Of a stretch of DNA of 64,000 bases, positions 26,156-34,723 are shown piece after piece. The stretch comes from an uncultured bacterium (GTDB taxonomy: Bacteria; Cyanobacteriota; Vampirovibrionia; Gastranaerophilales; Gastranaerophilaceae). A program made the translations under genes and the position numbers. The stretch covers positions 121,788 through 185,787 of the forward strand of contig CASDVM010000012.1 in assembly GCA_949284415.1 (NCBI GenBank), given 5' to 3'. The notes beneath the pieces are model-generated. The model was not told where the DNA came from. It was given only the letters and a program-made list of their open reading frames with translations, and made no database searches. Numbering within the stretch: the stretch's first letter is position 1; each line of letters starts with the position of its first letter.

Positions 26156-26450
26156 GAAGGGAACGTAGCCGTTCCATCCCCCATTTGAGTTTTGCATGAG
26201 CTTGTTCTGTCATTGTAAGAAAATGTGACGTGTGGAACGCCACGTTTCTTCGGCAATTACGTCAATATTTCAAGCAAAACAGATGCGAGAGATAAGAAGT
26301 TAAGTAAATCTGTTTCGAATTACGTGAATACCCGTGTTCGTTGACTGAACAAAGCGATATTACGAATGAAATTTATAATATTTGTACATTCATTAAAGCG
26401 ACTTATGCACAGTCGTAAGCTGTAATGGATGGAACGGCTACGTTCCCTTC
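26156..26450. mobile_element. MITE-like element with 24-bp perfect terminal inverted repeats
   Basis: GAAGGGAACGTAGCCG... (26156-26179) is repeated exactly in inverse at 26427-26450, giving 24-bp perfect termini on a 295-bp non-coding unit. Inside are an ACGTG/CACGT hairpin and segments AAACAGATGCGAG, AAAGCGATATTA and AAAGCGACTTATGCA that recur near 43430-43570. No transposase and no clear target duplication are visible. The right terminus supplies the last codons and the stop of ubiE. Confidence 0.65.
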
Positions 26451-27130
26451 GTCATAATTTGTGAAGAAATTACACCAAAAATATAGTCCTTACGTGTTTT
26501 TAGTTTAAACCCTTTGCTTTCAAAATCTTTTATTAAATCCTCGGGTGGCGGAAAATTTTGTTTTGATTTAATCAAATATTCGTAAGAATAATCATTTTCC
26601 GTAAATACTTTTGCAAAAAACGGCGTAATTTTTTCATAAATTTTACTTAGAAAATTTGTCTTTCCAAAATCAAGATGGAGAAAACTGCCGCCCGGTTTCA
26701 GAATTCTATAAATTTCTTCAACTGCTTTTTCTGCATTTTGAATATTTCTGAGTCCGAACCCGATTGTTACCGCATCAAATGTATTGTCGGGATAGGGAAG
26801 ATTTGTAACATCTCCCTGAAAATATTGAATTTTTGTGTTTAGGGATTTCTTTTTTGCAATTTTCAGCATATTTTCGGAAAAATCTATCCCCTCAACAATT
26901 GCATCAGGGTATAGCTTTTTAATTATTCTTGCAAGATCACCGGTACCTGTACATAAATCAATTACACGCTCATCAGGATTTATATCAAGATTTTTTATAC
27001 TCATATATTTTACGTAATGATGGGTTCCAAAAGACATTATATTATTCATAAAATCATACTTTTCAGATATCATATTAAACATTACATGAATCGTTTGCGG
27101 AGTTTTATCAATAATGTTTCTGCCTGTCAT
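26438..27130 (-). CDS. ubiE: Demethylmenaquinone / ubiquinone C-methyltransferase UbiE/MenG
   Basis: A SAM-dependent C-methyltransferase of quinone synthesis. Signatures are MFNMISEKYDFMNNIMSFG, the SAM motif VIDLCTGTGDLARI, FDAVTIGFGLRN, and LKPGGSFLHLDFGK. It has 230 residues. In an anaerobe the substrate is most likely demethylmenaquinone; no other men genes are in the window. The last residues (TKGT) and the stop are encoded by the terminal repeat of the MITE-like element, so the native C-terminus was probably replaced. The start has AAAAGG about eight bases upstream. Confidence 0.92.
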   Translation of the reverse strand: MTGRNIIDKTPQTIHVMFNMISEKYDFMNNIMSFGTHHYVKYMSIKNLDINPDERVIDLCTGTGDLARIIKKLYPDAIVEGIDFSENMLKIAKKKSLNTKIQYFQGDVTNLPYPDNTFDAVTIGFGLRNIQNAEKAVEEIYRILKPGGSFLHLDFGKTNFLSKIYEKITPFFAKVFTENDYSYEYLIKSKQNFPPPEDLIKDFESKGFKLKTRKDYIFGVISSQIMTKGT

Positions 27131-27166
27131 AAATTGTTACCTTTTTGCTTATATTCAATCTTAACA

Positions 27167-27178
27167 TATAATAAGTTT
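27167..27178 (+). promoter_or_regulatory. -10 box of a leaderless promoter (DUF4127 gene)
   Basis: TATAAT is exactly six bases before the ATG, with TTGCTT 16 bp upstream as the -35. No RBS is present. Confidence 0.65.
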
Positions 27179-28588
27179 ATGAACATAGCTTTTGTACCGA
27201 TAGATAACAGGCCTGTATGCTATACTCTTGCAGAACAGATTTGCGCAATTAACAGCGGGATAAATTTGTTTATTCCAGAACGCGAATGGCTCGGGGATTT
27301 AACGAAATACGCACAAACGGATAAAATTTTTAAATGGCTTAAAAATCTGCCGTCTGTTGATGCTTTAATTATTTCTCTTGATACTATTGCTTACGGAGGC
27401 CTGATTTCTTCCAGACGCTGTGAGGAAAATTTTGAACAAATAAAAGAAAGAGTCGAAAAGTTAAAAGATATTCTTGTTGAAAAGAGTGCAAAAGTTTATG
27501 CATTTTCAAGTATTATGAGGATTTCCAACAACAATATTAATGAGGAAGAAAAAGAGTACTGGAACAGGTGGGGCAAAAAGATTTTTGAATATTCTTATAA
27601 CACCCATAAAAACGGCTGTCCTCCTCAATCTGATATACCTGAAGAAATTCTTGAAGATTATCTTTCAACGCGTAAAAGAAATTTTGAGATAAACAAAATT
27701 TATCTGGAATTCCAAAAGCAGGGTTTGTTTAATACTCTTGTGTTTTCAAAGGATGACTGCGCCGAATACGGTTTTAATGTAAAAGAGGCAAAAGCGCTTG
27801 AAAAATCAGGAGGATTTGTAAAAACAGGAGCCGATGAAATTCCTCTGACGCTTTTAGCACGGGCAGTGAATGAGTTTTATGCAATACAATCATTTCAAAA
27901 AGACAGAGCGGAAACAGACCTTCCTCCCCTTCACTCTTCACTTAAAATAGCTCCCGTATTTCTTGAACCTGAATATAAGGATTTGATTTCAAATTATGAA
28001 GATGTTTCAATTGAGCAGTCCGTGAAAGGACAGATTGAACTTGCAGGATGTAAGATTTCAGAACCTTTAGATGCGGATATTCTGCTTTATGTGAATAATT
28101 TTAAAAAGCATCAGGGCGAAATTGTCATGAAAGTTCCGACAAAACCGTACAATGGTTTGTGGGAAAAACCTGATAAGCCATATATGATTGCAGATGTAAG
28201 ATTTGCAAACGGTGCAGATAATGCATTTGTAGAAAAATTGCTGGAAACTGATTTTGATGATAATTTTTACGGTTATTCGGCATGGAATACCAGCGCAAAT
28301 ACACTTGGAAGCCTTATTTGTGCTGCAGTTGTAAAATATCATGCAAGTTCTTCATCCTTAAATTTTAACTCTTCACTTTTTAAAGAATTGCAGGTTGTGC
28401 GCTTTCTTGATGATTGGGCTTATCAGGCAAATGTAAGACAGAAGCTGACAAAACCTGATGAAAAAGAAATTAAACAGATGATGAAACCTTTTGAAAATAG
28501 AATTTTTGACAAATTAGTCGTAAAATATGATGTAAGCTACAAATTCCCGTGGGAAAGACTGTTTGAGGTAGAAGTTTGCATTTCATAG
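27179..28588 (+). CDS. DUF4127 family protein
   Basis: The opening IAFVPIDNRPVCYTLAEQI, the segment LIISLDTIAYGGLISSR and YSAWNTSANTLGSLI are hallmarks of DUF4127, a family of unknown function with a glycosidase- or hydrolase-like alpha/beta core. It has no signal peptide and 469 residues. The start is ATG 27179 because TATAAT sits six bases before it; the longer upstream frame is not family-like. Around residue 248 the protein reads DLPPLHSSLKIAP, where LHSSL is the translation of the dispersed TTCACTCTTCAC repeat. This marks an in-frame insertion. It overlaps mntP by 13 bp. Confidence 0.85.
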   Translation: MNIAFVPIDNRPVCYTLAEQICAINSGINLFIPEREWLGDLTKYAQTDKIFKWLKNLPSVDALIISLDTIAYGGLISSRRCEENFEQIKERVEKLKDILVEKSAKVYAFSSIMRISNNNINEEEKEYWNRWGKKIFEYSYNTHKNGCPPQSDIPEEILEDYLSTRKRNFEINKIYLEFQKQGLFNTLVFSKDDCAEYGFNVKEAKALEKSGGFVKTGADEIPLTLLARAVNEFYAIQSFQKDRAETDLPPLHSSLKIAPVFLEPEYKDLISNYEDVSIEQSVKGQIELAGCKISEPLDADILLYVNNFKKHQGEIVMKVPTKPYNGLWEKPDKPYMIADVRFANGADNAFVEKLLETDFDDNFYGYSAWNTSANTLGSLICAAVVKYHASSSSLNFNSSLFKELQVVRFLDDWAYQANVRQKLTKPDEKEIKQMMKPFENRIFDKLVVKYDVSYKFPWERLFEVEVCIS

Positions 28589-29124
28589 AAATTGTACTTT
28601 TAGCAATAGCATTAGGCGTAGATTGCCTTATTGTTTCCTTCTCTCAAGGGTTAATTTTTTCACATAACAGATTAAAAAATTCTCTGGCACTTGCATTTAC
28701 CATGGGGTTTTCGCAAGGGGTTATGCCATGTATCGGATATTTATTTACAGGGATAATCAGCAAATTTATAGAACCTTACGGCAAATGGCTTGTATTTGTA
28801 ATATTTTTCGGACTTGGTGTTAAATTTATCCATGAGGCATTTAAAAAGAAAGAAGAAGAAGAAGAAATCTGTTGTATAGGTTTGAAATGTTTAATAGGTA
28901 TGGGATTTGCAACAAGCATTGACGCTCTGGCATCAGGAGTAAGTCTGAATTTAACACACACCCCGCTCATATTTTCGGCCTCACTAATTGCTTTAATGTC
29001 ATTTATTATGTCGATTTTAGGTTTCCTGGGAGGTAATTTGTTCAAAAAACTGCCGTCAAAATATCTTGAAATATCCGGCGGAATTATTCTGATACTTCTC
29101 GCCGTTAAAGCTGTTTTTATGTAA
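28576..29124 (+). CDS. mntP: MntP-type manganese efflux protein
   Basis: An inner-membrane Mn2+ exporter family (formerly DUF204) with about six transmembrane helices in two related halves. Each half carries an Asp motif (LGVDCLIVSFSQG at residues 13-25; TSIDALASGVSL near 117). A cytoplasmic KKKEEEEE loop links the halves. The start is a TTG: it gives the native MHFIEIVLLAIALG helix, has GAGG eight bases upstream, and overlaps the end of the DUF4127 gene. Manganese is the known substrate of the family; here it is inferred. No yybP-ykoY riboswitch precedes it. Confidence 0.82.
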   Translation: MHFIEIVLLAIALGVDCLIVSFSQGLIFSHNRLKNSLALAFTMGFSQGVMPCIGYLFTGIISKFIEPYGKWLVFVIFFGLGVKFIHEAFKKKEEEEEICCIGLKCLIGMGFATSIDALASGVSLNLTHTPLIFSASLIALMSFIMSILGFLGGNLFKKLPSKYLEISGGIILILLAVKAVFM

Positions 29125-29338
29125 ACGGCATGCCCGAAACAGCCACAGAATCTAAATATTTTACAATTCTTAATACTTTTTAAAATCATGAAAAACCATG
29201 GCATGAGCATGTTTGCATGATTTGAAATCCGAAAACCATGTATCAGCTTCATTTTTAGCATGATTGACTTTTTAAAAACGCCTGTTATCCACACTTTGTA
29301 CCGTTTGTTACAAATGTTCACAATCACATGTCTCGCCC

Positions 29339-29499
29339 TTGAAATAATTTCCTTATTTTTTATAATGTAATTAAGGACGTGAGGAGGCAGAAAAGCTTCT
29401 GATAAGGGGATTACGGCAGGTTTATCTGCATAATTTTTCGTACCTTGGGTGAGATAGTCAGATAAGTGGAGATTATATAAATTGTTTAGAAGTAGGGAT
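29339..29499 (+). promoter_or_regulatory. Promoter and structured leader before a Cys-rich gene
   Basis: TTGAAA and TATAAT with a 16-bp spacer (29339-29366) give a leader of about 110-130 bases. It contains a CAGAA/TTCTG hairpin, a GCAG/CTGC hairpin and a TTATCTG/CAGATAA pairing. It also carries GGTGAGATAGTC, a 12-mer that occurs in the 3' conserved strand of the cobalamin riboswitch at 6003-6014. The rest does not fit a cobalamin aptamer. The 29125-29338 stretch before it shows only scattered CATG motifs and one TTATCCACA. Confidence 0.45.
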
Positions 29500-29703
29500 A
29501 TGGGAAGAGCTGTTGCAGTGAGAAGATGGACTCCGACTGCTCTTGAATGTTATAAAAGAGGATGCAATTGCGAAGGCTGCTTTTACAGAGATTTCTTCAG
29601 CGGTTCTTCTCAAAAATGTCAAATGAAAGCTTCCGTTTTAGAGCTTGTCCGTGTTATCGGAACACCAAACGTAGAATTGCAGCAATTTATTATTGAAGAT
29701 TAA
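29500..29703 (+). CDS. Small Cys-rich protein, 67 aa
   Basis: It matches a small family, known to me only as unnamed proteins in clostridia and gut bacteria. The pattern is RRWTPTALECYKRGCNCEGCFY followed by CQMKASVLELVRVIG. Four or five cysteines (CYKRGCNCEGC and a later CQMK) could bind a metal or iron-sulfur cluster, and the C-terminal helix resembles a DNA-binding helix; both are inference. The start is uncertain: ATG 29500 has AGGG too close, while TTG 29482 has GGAG ten bases upstream and would add MFRSRD. It precedes hpf and follows a structured leader. Confidence 0.75.
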   Translation: MGRAVAVRRWTPTALECYKRGCNCEGCFYRDFFSGSSQKCQMKASVLELVRVIGTPNVELQQFIIED

Positions 29704-29802
29704 TCCTTTAATAAATATTTTTTGCAATATTGCGAAAAAGGCTTTAAAAATCAGAATAAATATGTTATAATATACAAGCAGTATGTTATAGGAGGTTTCA
29801 AC

Positions 29803-30165
29803 ATGCATATTTACGTTAACGGAAGAAACATTGAAATTACTGATGCTATTAAAGCTTATGTAAGAGAAAAAATCGGTAAAGTAGCAACACATTATGACCA
29901 GATTCAGGGAATTGATGTAGTTTTGTCGGTAATTAAAAATCCGGCTGCTTCCGGAAAACACGTTGCAGAAGTCAGCTGTAAAATGAACTCAGGTGTTGTA
30001 AGATGCGAAGAAGCAGCTGATTCTATGTATGAGAGTATTGATTTGCTTGCAGATAAATTACTCAGACAGGTTCAAAAATTTAAAGACAAAAGTGTAGGCA
30101 CTGACAAGTCTTCTATCAGAACAGAAGCTAAAGTTGAAGAAACAGCTGAAACTGTTGAAGAATAG
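29803..30165 (+). CDS. hpf: Ribosome hibernation promoting factor, short form
   Basis: HPF/RaiA binds the 30S decoding site and inactivates ribosomes in stationary phase. The first 95 residues fit the S30AE fold (IYVNGRNIEITDAIKAYVREKIGKV, then AEVSCKMNSGVVRCEEAADSMYESIDLLADKL). A short Glu-rich tail follows in place of the dimerising domain of long HPF, so it should act like short HPF or YfiA. The RBS AGGAGG is just before ATG 29803. The promoter TTTAAA-17-TATAAT lies upstream, and a strong terminator follows. Confidence 0.92.
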   Translation: MHIYVNGRNIEITDAIKAYVREKIGKVATHYDQIQGIDVVLSVIKNPAASGKHVAEVSCKMNSGVVRCEEAADSMYESIDLLADKLLRQVQKFKDKSVGTDKSSIRTEAKVEETAETVEE

Positions 30166-30171
30166 GATTTT

Positions 30172-30203
30172 AAAGAGGTGCACAACAAGCACCTCTTTTT
30201 TAT
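30172..30203 (+). terminator. Rho-independent terminator of hpf
   Basis: AAAGAGGTGC and GCACCTCTTT form a 10-bp stem with a 7-base loop and a T-run. Confidence 0.92.
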
Positions 30204-30217
30204 AATAAAATAAAACA

Positions 30218-30242
30218 GTCATCACGAACTTGTTTCGGAATC
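30218..30242. repeat. GTCATcacGAACTTGTTTCGGAATC repeat copy
   Basis: A diverged single unit of the TCTGAA/TTCAGA palindrome family lies between hpf and the glycosyltransferase gene. Confidence 0.6.
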
Positions 30243-30322
30243 TAATACTCAGAATAGCCGAAAATAATAAAATGCCCGTAATAAAATAAATTGCCTTATG
30301 GTAATGTGGAATTTATAAAAGT

Positions 30323-31108
30323 ATGATTAATAATAAAAAAGTAATTGTAATAATGCCTGCGTATAATGCGGAAAAAACTTTGAAACAAACTTATGACGAA
30401 ATTTACAAAGATTTTGTCGATGAAGTAATTCTCGTTGATGACAACTCACAGGATAATACAAAACTTGTTTCAAAAGAATTAAATATAAAAACTATTGTTC
30501 ATAAAAAAAACAAAGGCTACGGCGGCAATCAAAAATCCTGCTACAAGGCAGCTTTGCAGGCTGGTGCCGATATTGTCGTAATGCTCCATCCTGATTATCA
30601 ATATACGCCGAAACTTATTCCCGCAATAGTATGCATGATGGCATTCGGTCAGTATGATGCTGTTCTTGCCTCCCGTATGCTGGGGAATTCTGCTTTAAAA
30701 GGCGGAATGCCTTTATATAAATTTATCGCAAACAAATTTTTGACTTGGTTTGAAAATGTTTTTACTGGAGAAAATTTAACCGAATACCATACAGGTTTCA
30801 GAGGTTTTACTAGAGAAGTTCTTGAAAGTCTTCCGCTCGGGGAATGTGATGATGATTTTATTTTTGATAACGAAATAATCGCGCTTTTGTTTTACAACAA
30901 ATATAAAATAGGCGAAGTTTCGTGTCCTACAAAATATTTTAAAGAGGCATCTTCCATAAACTTTATACGTTCTTGCAAGTACGGACTCGGAGTCCTTGCA
31001 ATAAGTATTAAATACAGACTTGCGAAAATGGGGTTGAAGTCAAGAATTTTTCGTTCCAATGCGAAAAAACTGGACTTATCCACAGAGATTGAATACTATT
31101 TTAAGTAA
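30323..31108 (+). CDS. Family 2 glycosyltransferase (DPM1-like)
   Basis: A GT-A fold sugar transferase of the dolichyl-phosphate-mannose-synthase type. It shows VIVIMPAYNAEKTL, the DDNSQDNT acidic site, HKKNKGYGGNQKSCYKAAL and the DXD-like LHPDYQY. After that come the acceptor motif GFRGFTREVL and a basic C-terminus without clear membrane helices. It may charge a polyprenyl phosphate or build an envelope glycan; the sugar cannot be told. No good RBS is seen before the ATG (TATAAA lies three bases upstream), so translation may be leaderless. It stands alone between terminators. Confidence 0.87.
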   Translation: MINNKKVIVIMPAYNAEKTLKQTYDEIYKDFVDEVILVDDNSQDNTKLVSKELNIKTIVHKKNKGYGGNQKSCYKAALQAGADIVVMLHPDYQYTPKLIPAIVCMMAFGQYDAVLASRMLGNSALKGGMPLYKFIANKFLTWFENVFTGENLTEYHTGFRGFTREVLESLPLGECDDDFIFDNEIIALLFYNKYKIGEVSCPTKYFKEASSINFIRSCKYGLGVLAISIKYRLAKMGLKSRIFRSNAKKLDLSTEIEYYFK

Positions 31109-31197
31109 ATTCCATACAATCTGTTATATGCAAATATGATAACAGCAATTGTTAATGTAGAACATCTTGCAGTCAGACCGGAATTTTAATTTAAAAA

Positions 31198-31236
31198 ACA
31201 AAAGACCTCGGAAATTTTGAGGTCTTTTGTTTTCCT
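31198..31236 (+). terminator. Rho-independent terminator
   Basis: ACAAAAGACCTC and GAGGTCTTTTGT form a 12-bp perfect stem with T-run, between the glycosyltransferase and the convergent HEAT-repeat gene. Confidence 0.9.
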
Positions 31237-31254
31237 TTTTGTTCAGTGAAAAGT

Positions 31255-32133
31255 TTATGCAAAAGTATTTGCAGGTTTCTTTTGAGCTGTGGCACCAGGG
31301 ATAGACTGCCAGTTGGCTGCCATAATTTTCTTGAATGATTTCAATGCTGTATCTTCAAGTTCACCGAGTTCTTCAGCTTCCATAATCAATTCTCTTAAAG
31401 GCAGAAGAGCTCTTTGATCTCTCAACACACCGAGAGCCGCAGCAGCACCTGCTCTAACAAGTTCATTTTCATTACGGTTTTTCATAACATCAATCAATGC
31501 AGGAACTGCTTTTGTATCATTAAGTTTGCCGAGTGATGTTACAGCGTAAATTCTAACGTTTACCCATTCGTCATAAAGCATATTAATTACTTTATCAACG
31601 GCTTTTTTATTGCCGATTTCGCCTAATGCTCTTGTTGCATCGCATCTTACGTTAACTTTTTCGTGGTCTAAAGAAGCAATCAACGCATCTGTTGCTACGT
31701 CGCCGATTTCAATCAAAGCATCTGTTGCAGTTATACAAACCTGAGGGTTTTCATCGTTTAAAGCTTCTACAAGAGGTTCAACAACAATTTCGCCGCCTAA
31801 ACGTCCGAGAGCACGGGCTGCACGAACTCTTACATCAACATTTCTGTCTTCGCGTAAAGATTCAATCAAATGTACTGTAGCTTTTGAATCTCCGAGTTCA
31901 CCGAGAGCACGGGCTGCATAAAGTCTAACGGAGCCGTTTTTGTCGTGTTTTAAAACATCAATTAACGGTTCTACGGCTTTTGAATCACCCATTTCACCGA
32001 GAACGCGCGCAGCATTATATCTGACTTTTTCTGAATTGCTTGTTTTAAGATCTGTCAATAATTCTTCAAAAGATTTTTTAACTTGTTTTTTCTTGCTGTT
32101 CACACTAATTGTCATTAAGTTTTCCTCCGACAC
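31255..32133 (-). CDS. HEAT-repeat (PBS-lyase-type) protein
   Basis: The protein is built of about seven 31-residue HEAT repeats with the consensus VRxxAARALGELGDSKAVxxLIxxL, from about residue 25 to 265. A short polar tail ends with QKKPANTFA. Repeats of this type are common in cyanobacterial phycobilin lyases, but a non-photosynthetic relative would use them only as a binding scaffold. No enzyme domain, signal or membrane segment is present. The RBS GGAGGAAAA precedes the ATG. It is monocistronic. Confidence 0.85.
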   Translation of the reverse strand: MSEENLMTISVNSKKKQVKKSFEELLTDLKTSNSEKVRYNAARVLGEMGDSKAVEPLIDVLKHDKNGSVRLYAARALGELGDSKATVHLIESLREDRNVDVRVRAARALGRLGGEIVVEPLVEALNDENPQVCITATDALIEIGDVATDALIASLDHEKVNVRCDATRALGEIGNKKAVDKVINMLYDEWVNVRIYAVTSLGKLNDTKAVPALIDVMKNRNENELVRAGAAAALGVLRDQRALLPLRELIMEAEELGELEDTALKSFKKIMAANWQSIPGATAQKKPANTFA

Positions 32134-32436
32134 ACAATATTTTAAATTCTACTACACTTTATATTTCTATAAAAAATATTTAGAATAAAATATTGCCTTT
32201 TTTACCTACTTATATTAATTTTTATTAACAAAATATTTATTTCCTTTTTTAGTGCAGTTGCGGGTTAAATTTCTTTAAGGGTAAAACTGACACTTTATAA
32301 TATCAATATAACATATTTTTTATTCTTTGTGTTAAACATGCACAAAATTTTTGAAAAAATAGTGATTTTGTTTTTTAAATAATTAATGTCTTTCAATAAT
32401 ATTTGGCTGAAATCGTTAAGAAAAATTCATAAAATA
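32134..32436. other. AT-rich intergenic stretch with a weak promoter and hairpin
   Basis: No gene is seen. On the plus strand a TATAAT at about 32297 has a TTTAAG-like -35. It is followed by a weak CAAAAT/ATTTTG hairpin with T's at about 32343-32377. These could bound a very short untranscribed or non-coding unit, but AT-rich DNA produces such signals by chance. Confidence 0.25.
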
Positions 32437-34095
32437 TTACTTACCACAGATAGTAATAATAAACTCGCTGCCTTTACCAATCTCACTGTTTACAATGATT
32501 TCACCTTTATGCTTCTCAATTATCTTTGAACAAATTGCTAAACCGAGACCGGTACCTATGCCAGAACTTTTTGTTGTAAAACCTGCCGTGAATATCTTGC
32601 TGAGCCGGTTTTTGGGAATTCCTTTACCGGTATCTTTTATTTTTACAATGAGCTTTTTATCCTTGTATTCTGTAGTAATTGTGATTGTTCCTTTACCTTC
32701 TATTGCCTGACATGCATTGATTAAAATGTTTGTAAATACCTGATTAAGCATGTTTGGAAAGCATTTCACTGCGGGAATTTCACCGTAATTTTTAATTATT
32801 TCTATTCTGTTTTTTGTTTCGTGCCTTATTAATTCAAGTGTCAAATCAAGTTCTTTATTTATGTCAGCTTCCTGCAACTCTGCCTCATCAAGACGCACAA
32901 ATTTCTTCAGAGAAGTTACAATATTTGAAATACGATTTACGGCTTCTTTATCTATTTCATTAATATCCGTAAGCATATCCTTTAATTCGGTATCTTCTAT
33001 TGAATCAAGCAGCTTTGCGACTATTCCGTTGTTTGATTTTATTGAGGCAACAGGGGTATTAATCTCGTGTGCCACACCTGCTACAAGCTGCCCCAGTGAT
33101 GCCATTTTTTCGGAATTTATAAGCTGTATTTGAGTTTCTTTCAATTCTTTAAGGGCATTTTGCAATTCTTTTACGGTCTGAATATTTTTCTGGTAAAGCT
33201 CTGCTCTGGTGATTGCGTTTGATAATTGTGAAGAAATAGCTTCAAGAATTTCAATTTCTTCATTTAGCCCGCGTTTTTGATAGCAGAGCAAAACTATTAT
33301 GCCCGTGAGGTTTTGCATCTGATGAACAGGAACAATAATTCTTAGGACAGGCTGTTTAAAAGGTTTAGCATCAGCGTACTCCATTAGTGAGTTACATACC
33401 GAAATTTCTTTTGCTGCAATAGTTTCAGAAGTTTTTTCGTCAAAATTTATCACATGCGGCATTTTTGATTTTTTCAAGCCGTAAATTTCTTCTACGATAA
33501 ATCCTTTTTTGTCAGCCTTTGCGTAATATGCTTTATAGGCTCCGAACATTATAGAAAGTTCTTTGAGAGCAGATTGAAGAATTTGTGAAATGTCTATGCT
33601 TTCTCTTATAATGTTGGAAACCTTATTTATAAGAGCAATTCGGATTGCCTGACTCTGCGCTTTTCGTTTAATTTTTTGAAGATCTTCATTTTCATCAGAG
33701 AGTAATTTTATTTTTTCTTTGAGCTTTTCATTTTCTCTGTAAATATCTGTAAGTTCATTTTGTGCGCTCACATCTGTAAAAAATAATATTGTATAATTTC
33801 CTTTTTTGACTGCCTGCAGATCGTAATACAAAATTCTGTTAAGTTCTGACTGGTATGAAATTCTTGCAAAAAAATTTTCTTTAGAAATTATTGCGTGGTA
33901 GATAGGAGAATAGATTTCAATATTTTCGGAATTCAGCGGGCAGATATCAAAGCTTGAATGATGCGAAAGTTTTTTTAAATTAGTAAAATCTTTAAACCAC
34001 CTTTTAAAAGTATGGTTTCTGTAAACGACTTCTCGTTTTTTATTCAATATGATAACAGCATCCCTAAACTGCCTGAAAATATCAAACTTTTTCAT
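32437..34095 (-). CDS. Cytoplasmic sensor histidine kinase (PAS-GAF-HisKA-HATPase)
   Basis: No membrane segments are visible, so it senses an internal signal. The N-terminal PAS-like part (AVIILNKKREVVYRNHTF), a coiled coil (about 115-155) and a GAF-like domain (about 160-300) precede the kinase core. That core has an H-box (VAGVAHEINTPVASIK), an N-box (NILINACQAI), G1 (DTGKGIP) and G2 (GTGLGLAICSKI). All catalytic motifs are intact. No response regulator is adjacent, so it is an orphan kinase. The start is ATG 34095 with TATAAT exactly six bases upstream; an in-frame TTG overlapping that box is rejected. Confidence 0.9.
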   Translation of the reverse strand: MKKFDIFRQFRDAVIILNKKREVVYRNHTFKRWFKDFTNLKKLSHHSSFDICPLNSENIEIYSPIYHAIISKENFFARISYQSELNRILYYDLQAVKKGNYTILFFTDVSAQNELTDIYRENEKLKEKIKLLSDENEDLQKIKRKAQSQAIRIALINKVSNIIRESIDISQILQSALKELSIMFGAYKAYYAKADKKGFIVEEIYGLKKSKMPHVINFDEKTSETIAAKEISVCNSLMEYADAKPFKQPVLRIIVPVHQMQNLTGIIVLLCYQKRGLNEEIEILEAISSQLSNAITRAELYQKNIQTVKELQNALKELKETQIQLINSEKMASLGQLVAGVAHEINTPVASIKSNNGIVAKLLDSIEDTELKDMLTDINEIDKEAVNRISNIVTSLKKFVRLDEAELQEADINKELDLTLELIRHETKNRIEIIKNYGEIPAVKCFPNMLNQVFTNILINACQAIEGKGTITITTEYKDKKLIVKIKDTGKGIPKNRLSKIFTAGFTTKSSGIGTGLGLAICSKIIEKHKGEIIVNSEIGKGSEFIITICGK

Positions 34096-34107
34096 AAATA
34101 TATTATA
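34096..34107 (-). promoter_or_regulatory. -10 box of a leaderless promoter (histidine kinase)
   Basis: On the minus strand TATAAT is followed by ATATTT and then the ATG, with no Shine-Dalgarno. Confidence 0.6.
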
Positions 34108-34172
34108 TTTCAACCCGAAAAAGTGGGCAATTTTTTAAACATGTATCAAAATGTTGTAAAAAAGGAGAATTT

Positions 34173-34382
34173 ATGAACGGGTTTAAAAAAATCGGGGAAA
34201 AAATAAAATATTATAGAGAAAGACGCGGTTTATCACAGAAAATGCTTGCAAAGAGGACTTTTATGACGCAATCAAGACTGGAAGAAATCGAAAACGGAGA
34301 AGTGATTTACCAGCTTTGGACTCTGCAAAAAATTGCAAGAGCGCTGGATATAGATCTGCCCGAGCTTTTGAATTTTGAATAG
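34173..34382 (+). CDS. XRE-family helix-turn-helix regulator
   Basis: A 69-residue single Cro/C1-type HTH domain with the pattern RERRGLSQKMLAKRTFMTQSRLEEIENGEV followed by LWTLQKIARALDIDLPELLNFE. AAAGGAG lies before the ATG. It is divergent from the histidine kinase gene by 77 bp, so it may control it or itself; there is no obvious palindrome in that gap. It ends with a typical LLNFE tail like the 12566 repressor. Confidence 0.88.
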   Translation: MNGFKKIGEKIKYYRERRGLSQKMLAKRTFMTQSRLEEIENGEVIYQLWTLQKIARALDIDLPELLNFE

Positions 34383-34432
34383 CAGGTTAATGTTAAAAAT
34401 TCAATTCAAAATATAATGAAATTTAAACATTA

Positions 34433-34665
34433 AAACCTTCCCTGTTTAGGGAAGGTTTGGATGGGTATTTACAAAATTGTCGTTCGATTGTTACCCACCC
34501 CTGCACCCTCCCTCTAATCAGGGAGGGGAAAAAACTTTTCCCTCTCTCGGGAGAGGGTTAGGGAGAAAATCTTATTCATAATGATAAATTGAGATGCTGA
34601 AATAAATTCAGCATGACAATTCCGTCATCCCGAACTTGTTTCGGGATCTTATTCAGATACTGATA
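34433..34665. repeat. Cluster of five palindromic repeat units
   Basis: In order the units are AAACCTTCCCT/AGGGAAGGTTT (34433-34458), CCCTCCCT/AGGGAGGG (34506-34527), CCCTCTC/GAGAGGG (34540-34557), TGCTGAAATAAATTCAGCA (34595-34613) and ATCCCGAACTTGTTTCGGGAT (34626-34646). Three different repeat families sit side by side, making this an insertion hot spot between two genes. Confidence 0.8.
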
Positions 34666-34723
34666 TGGGCTTCAAAATAACCAACACCATCTCTTAATCC
34701 CTTACTAATCAGACAGAAAGAAT

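Noticed and set aside
28848..28869. GAA trinucleotide run in mntP as a contingency locus
   Set aside because: It encodes the acidic cytoplasmic loop, and length changes keep the frame, so on/off switching is not expected.
29285..29293. DnaA box TTATCCACA as a replication origin
   Set aside because: Single perfect boxes also occur inside genes at about 31077 and 41538; there is no cluster, no AT-rich unwinding element, and no dnaA/dnaN nearby.
30323..31108. Glycosyltransferase plus nearby genes as a polysaccharide cluster
   Set aside because: The gene is alone between terminators, with no flippase, polymerase or other transferases adjacent.
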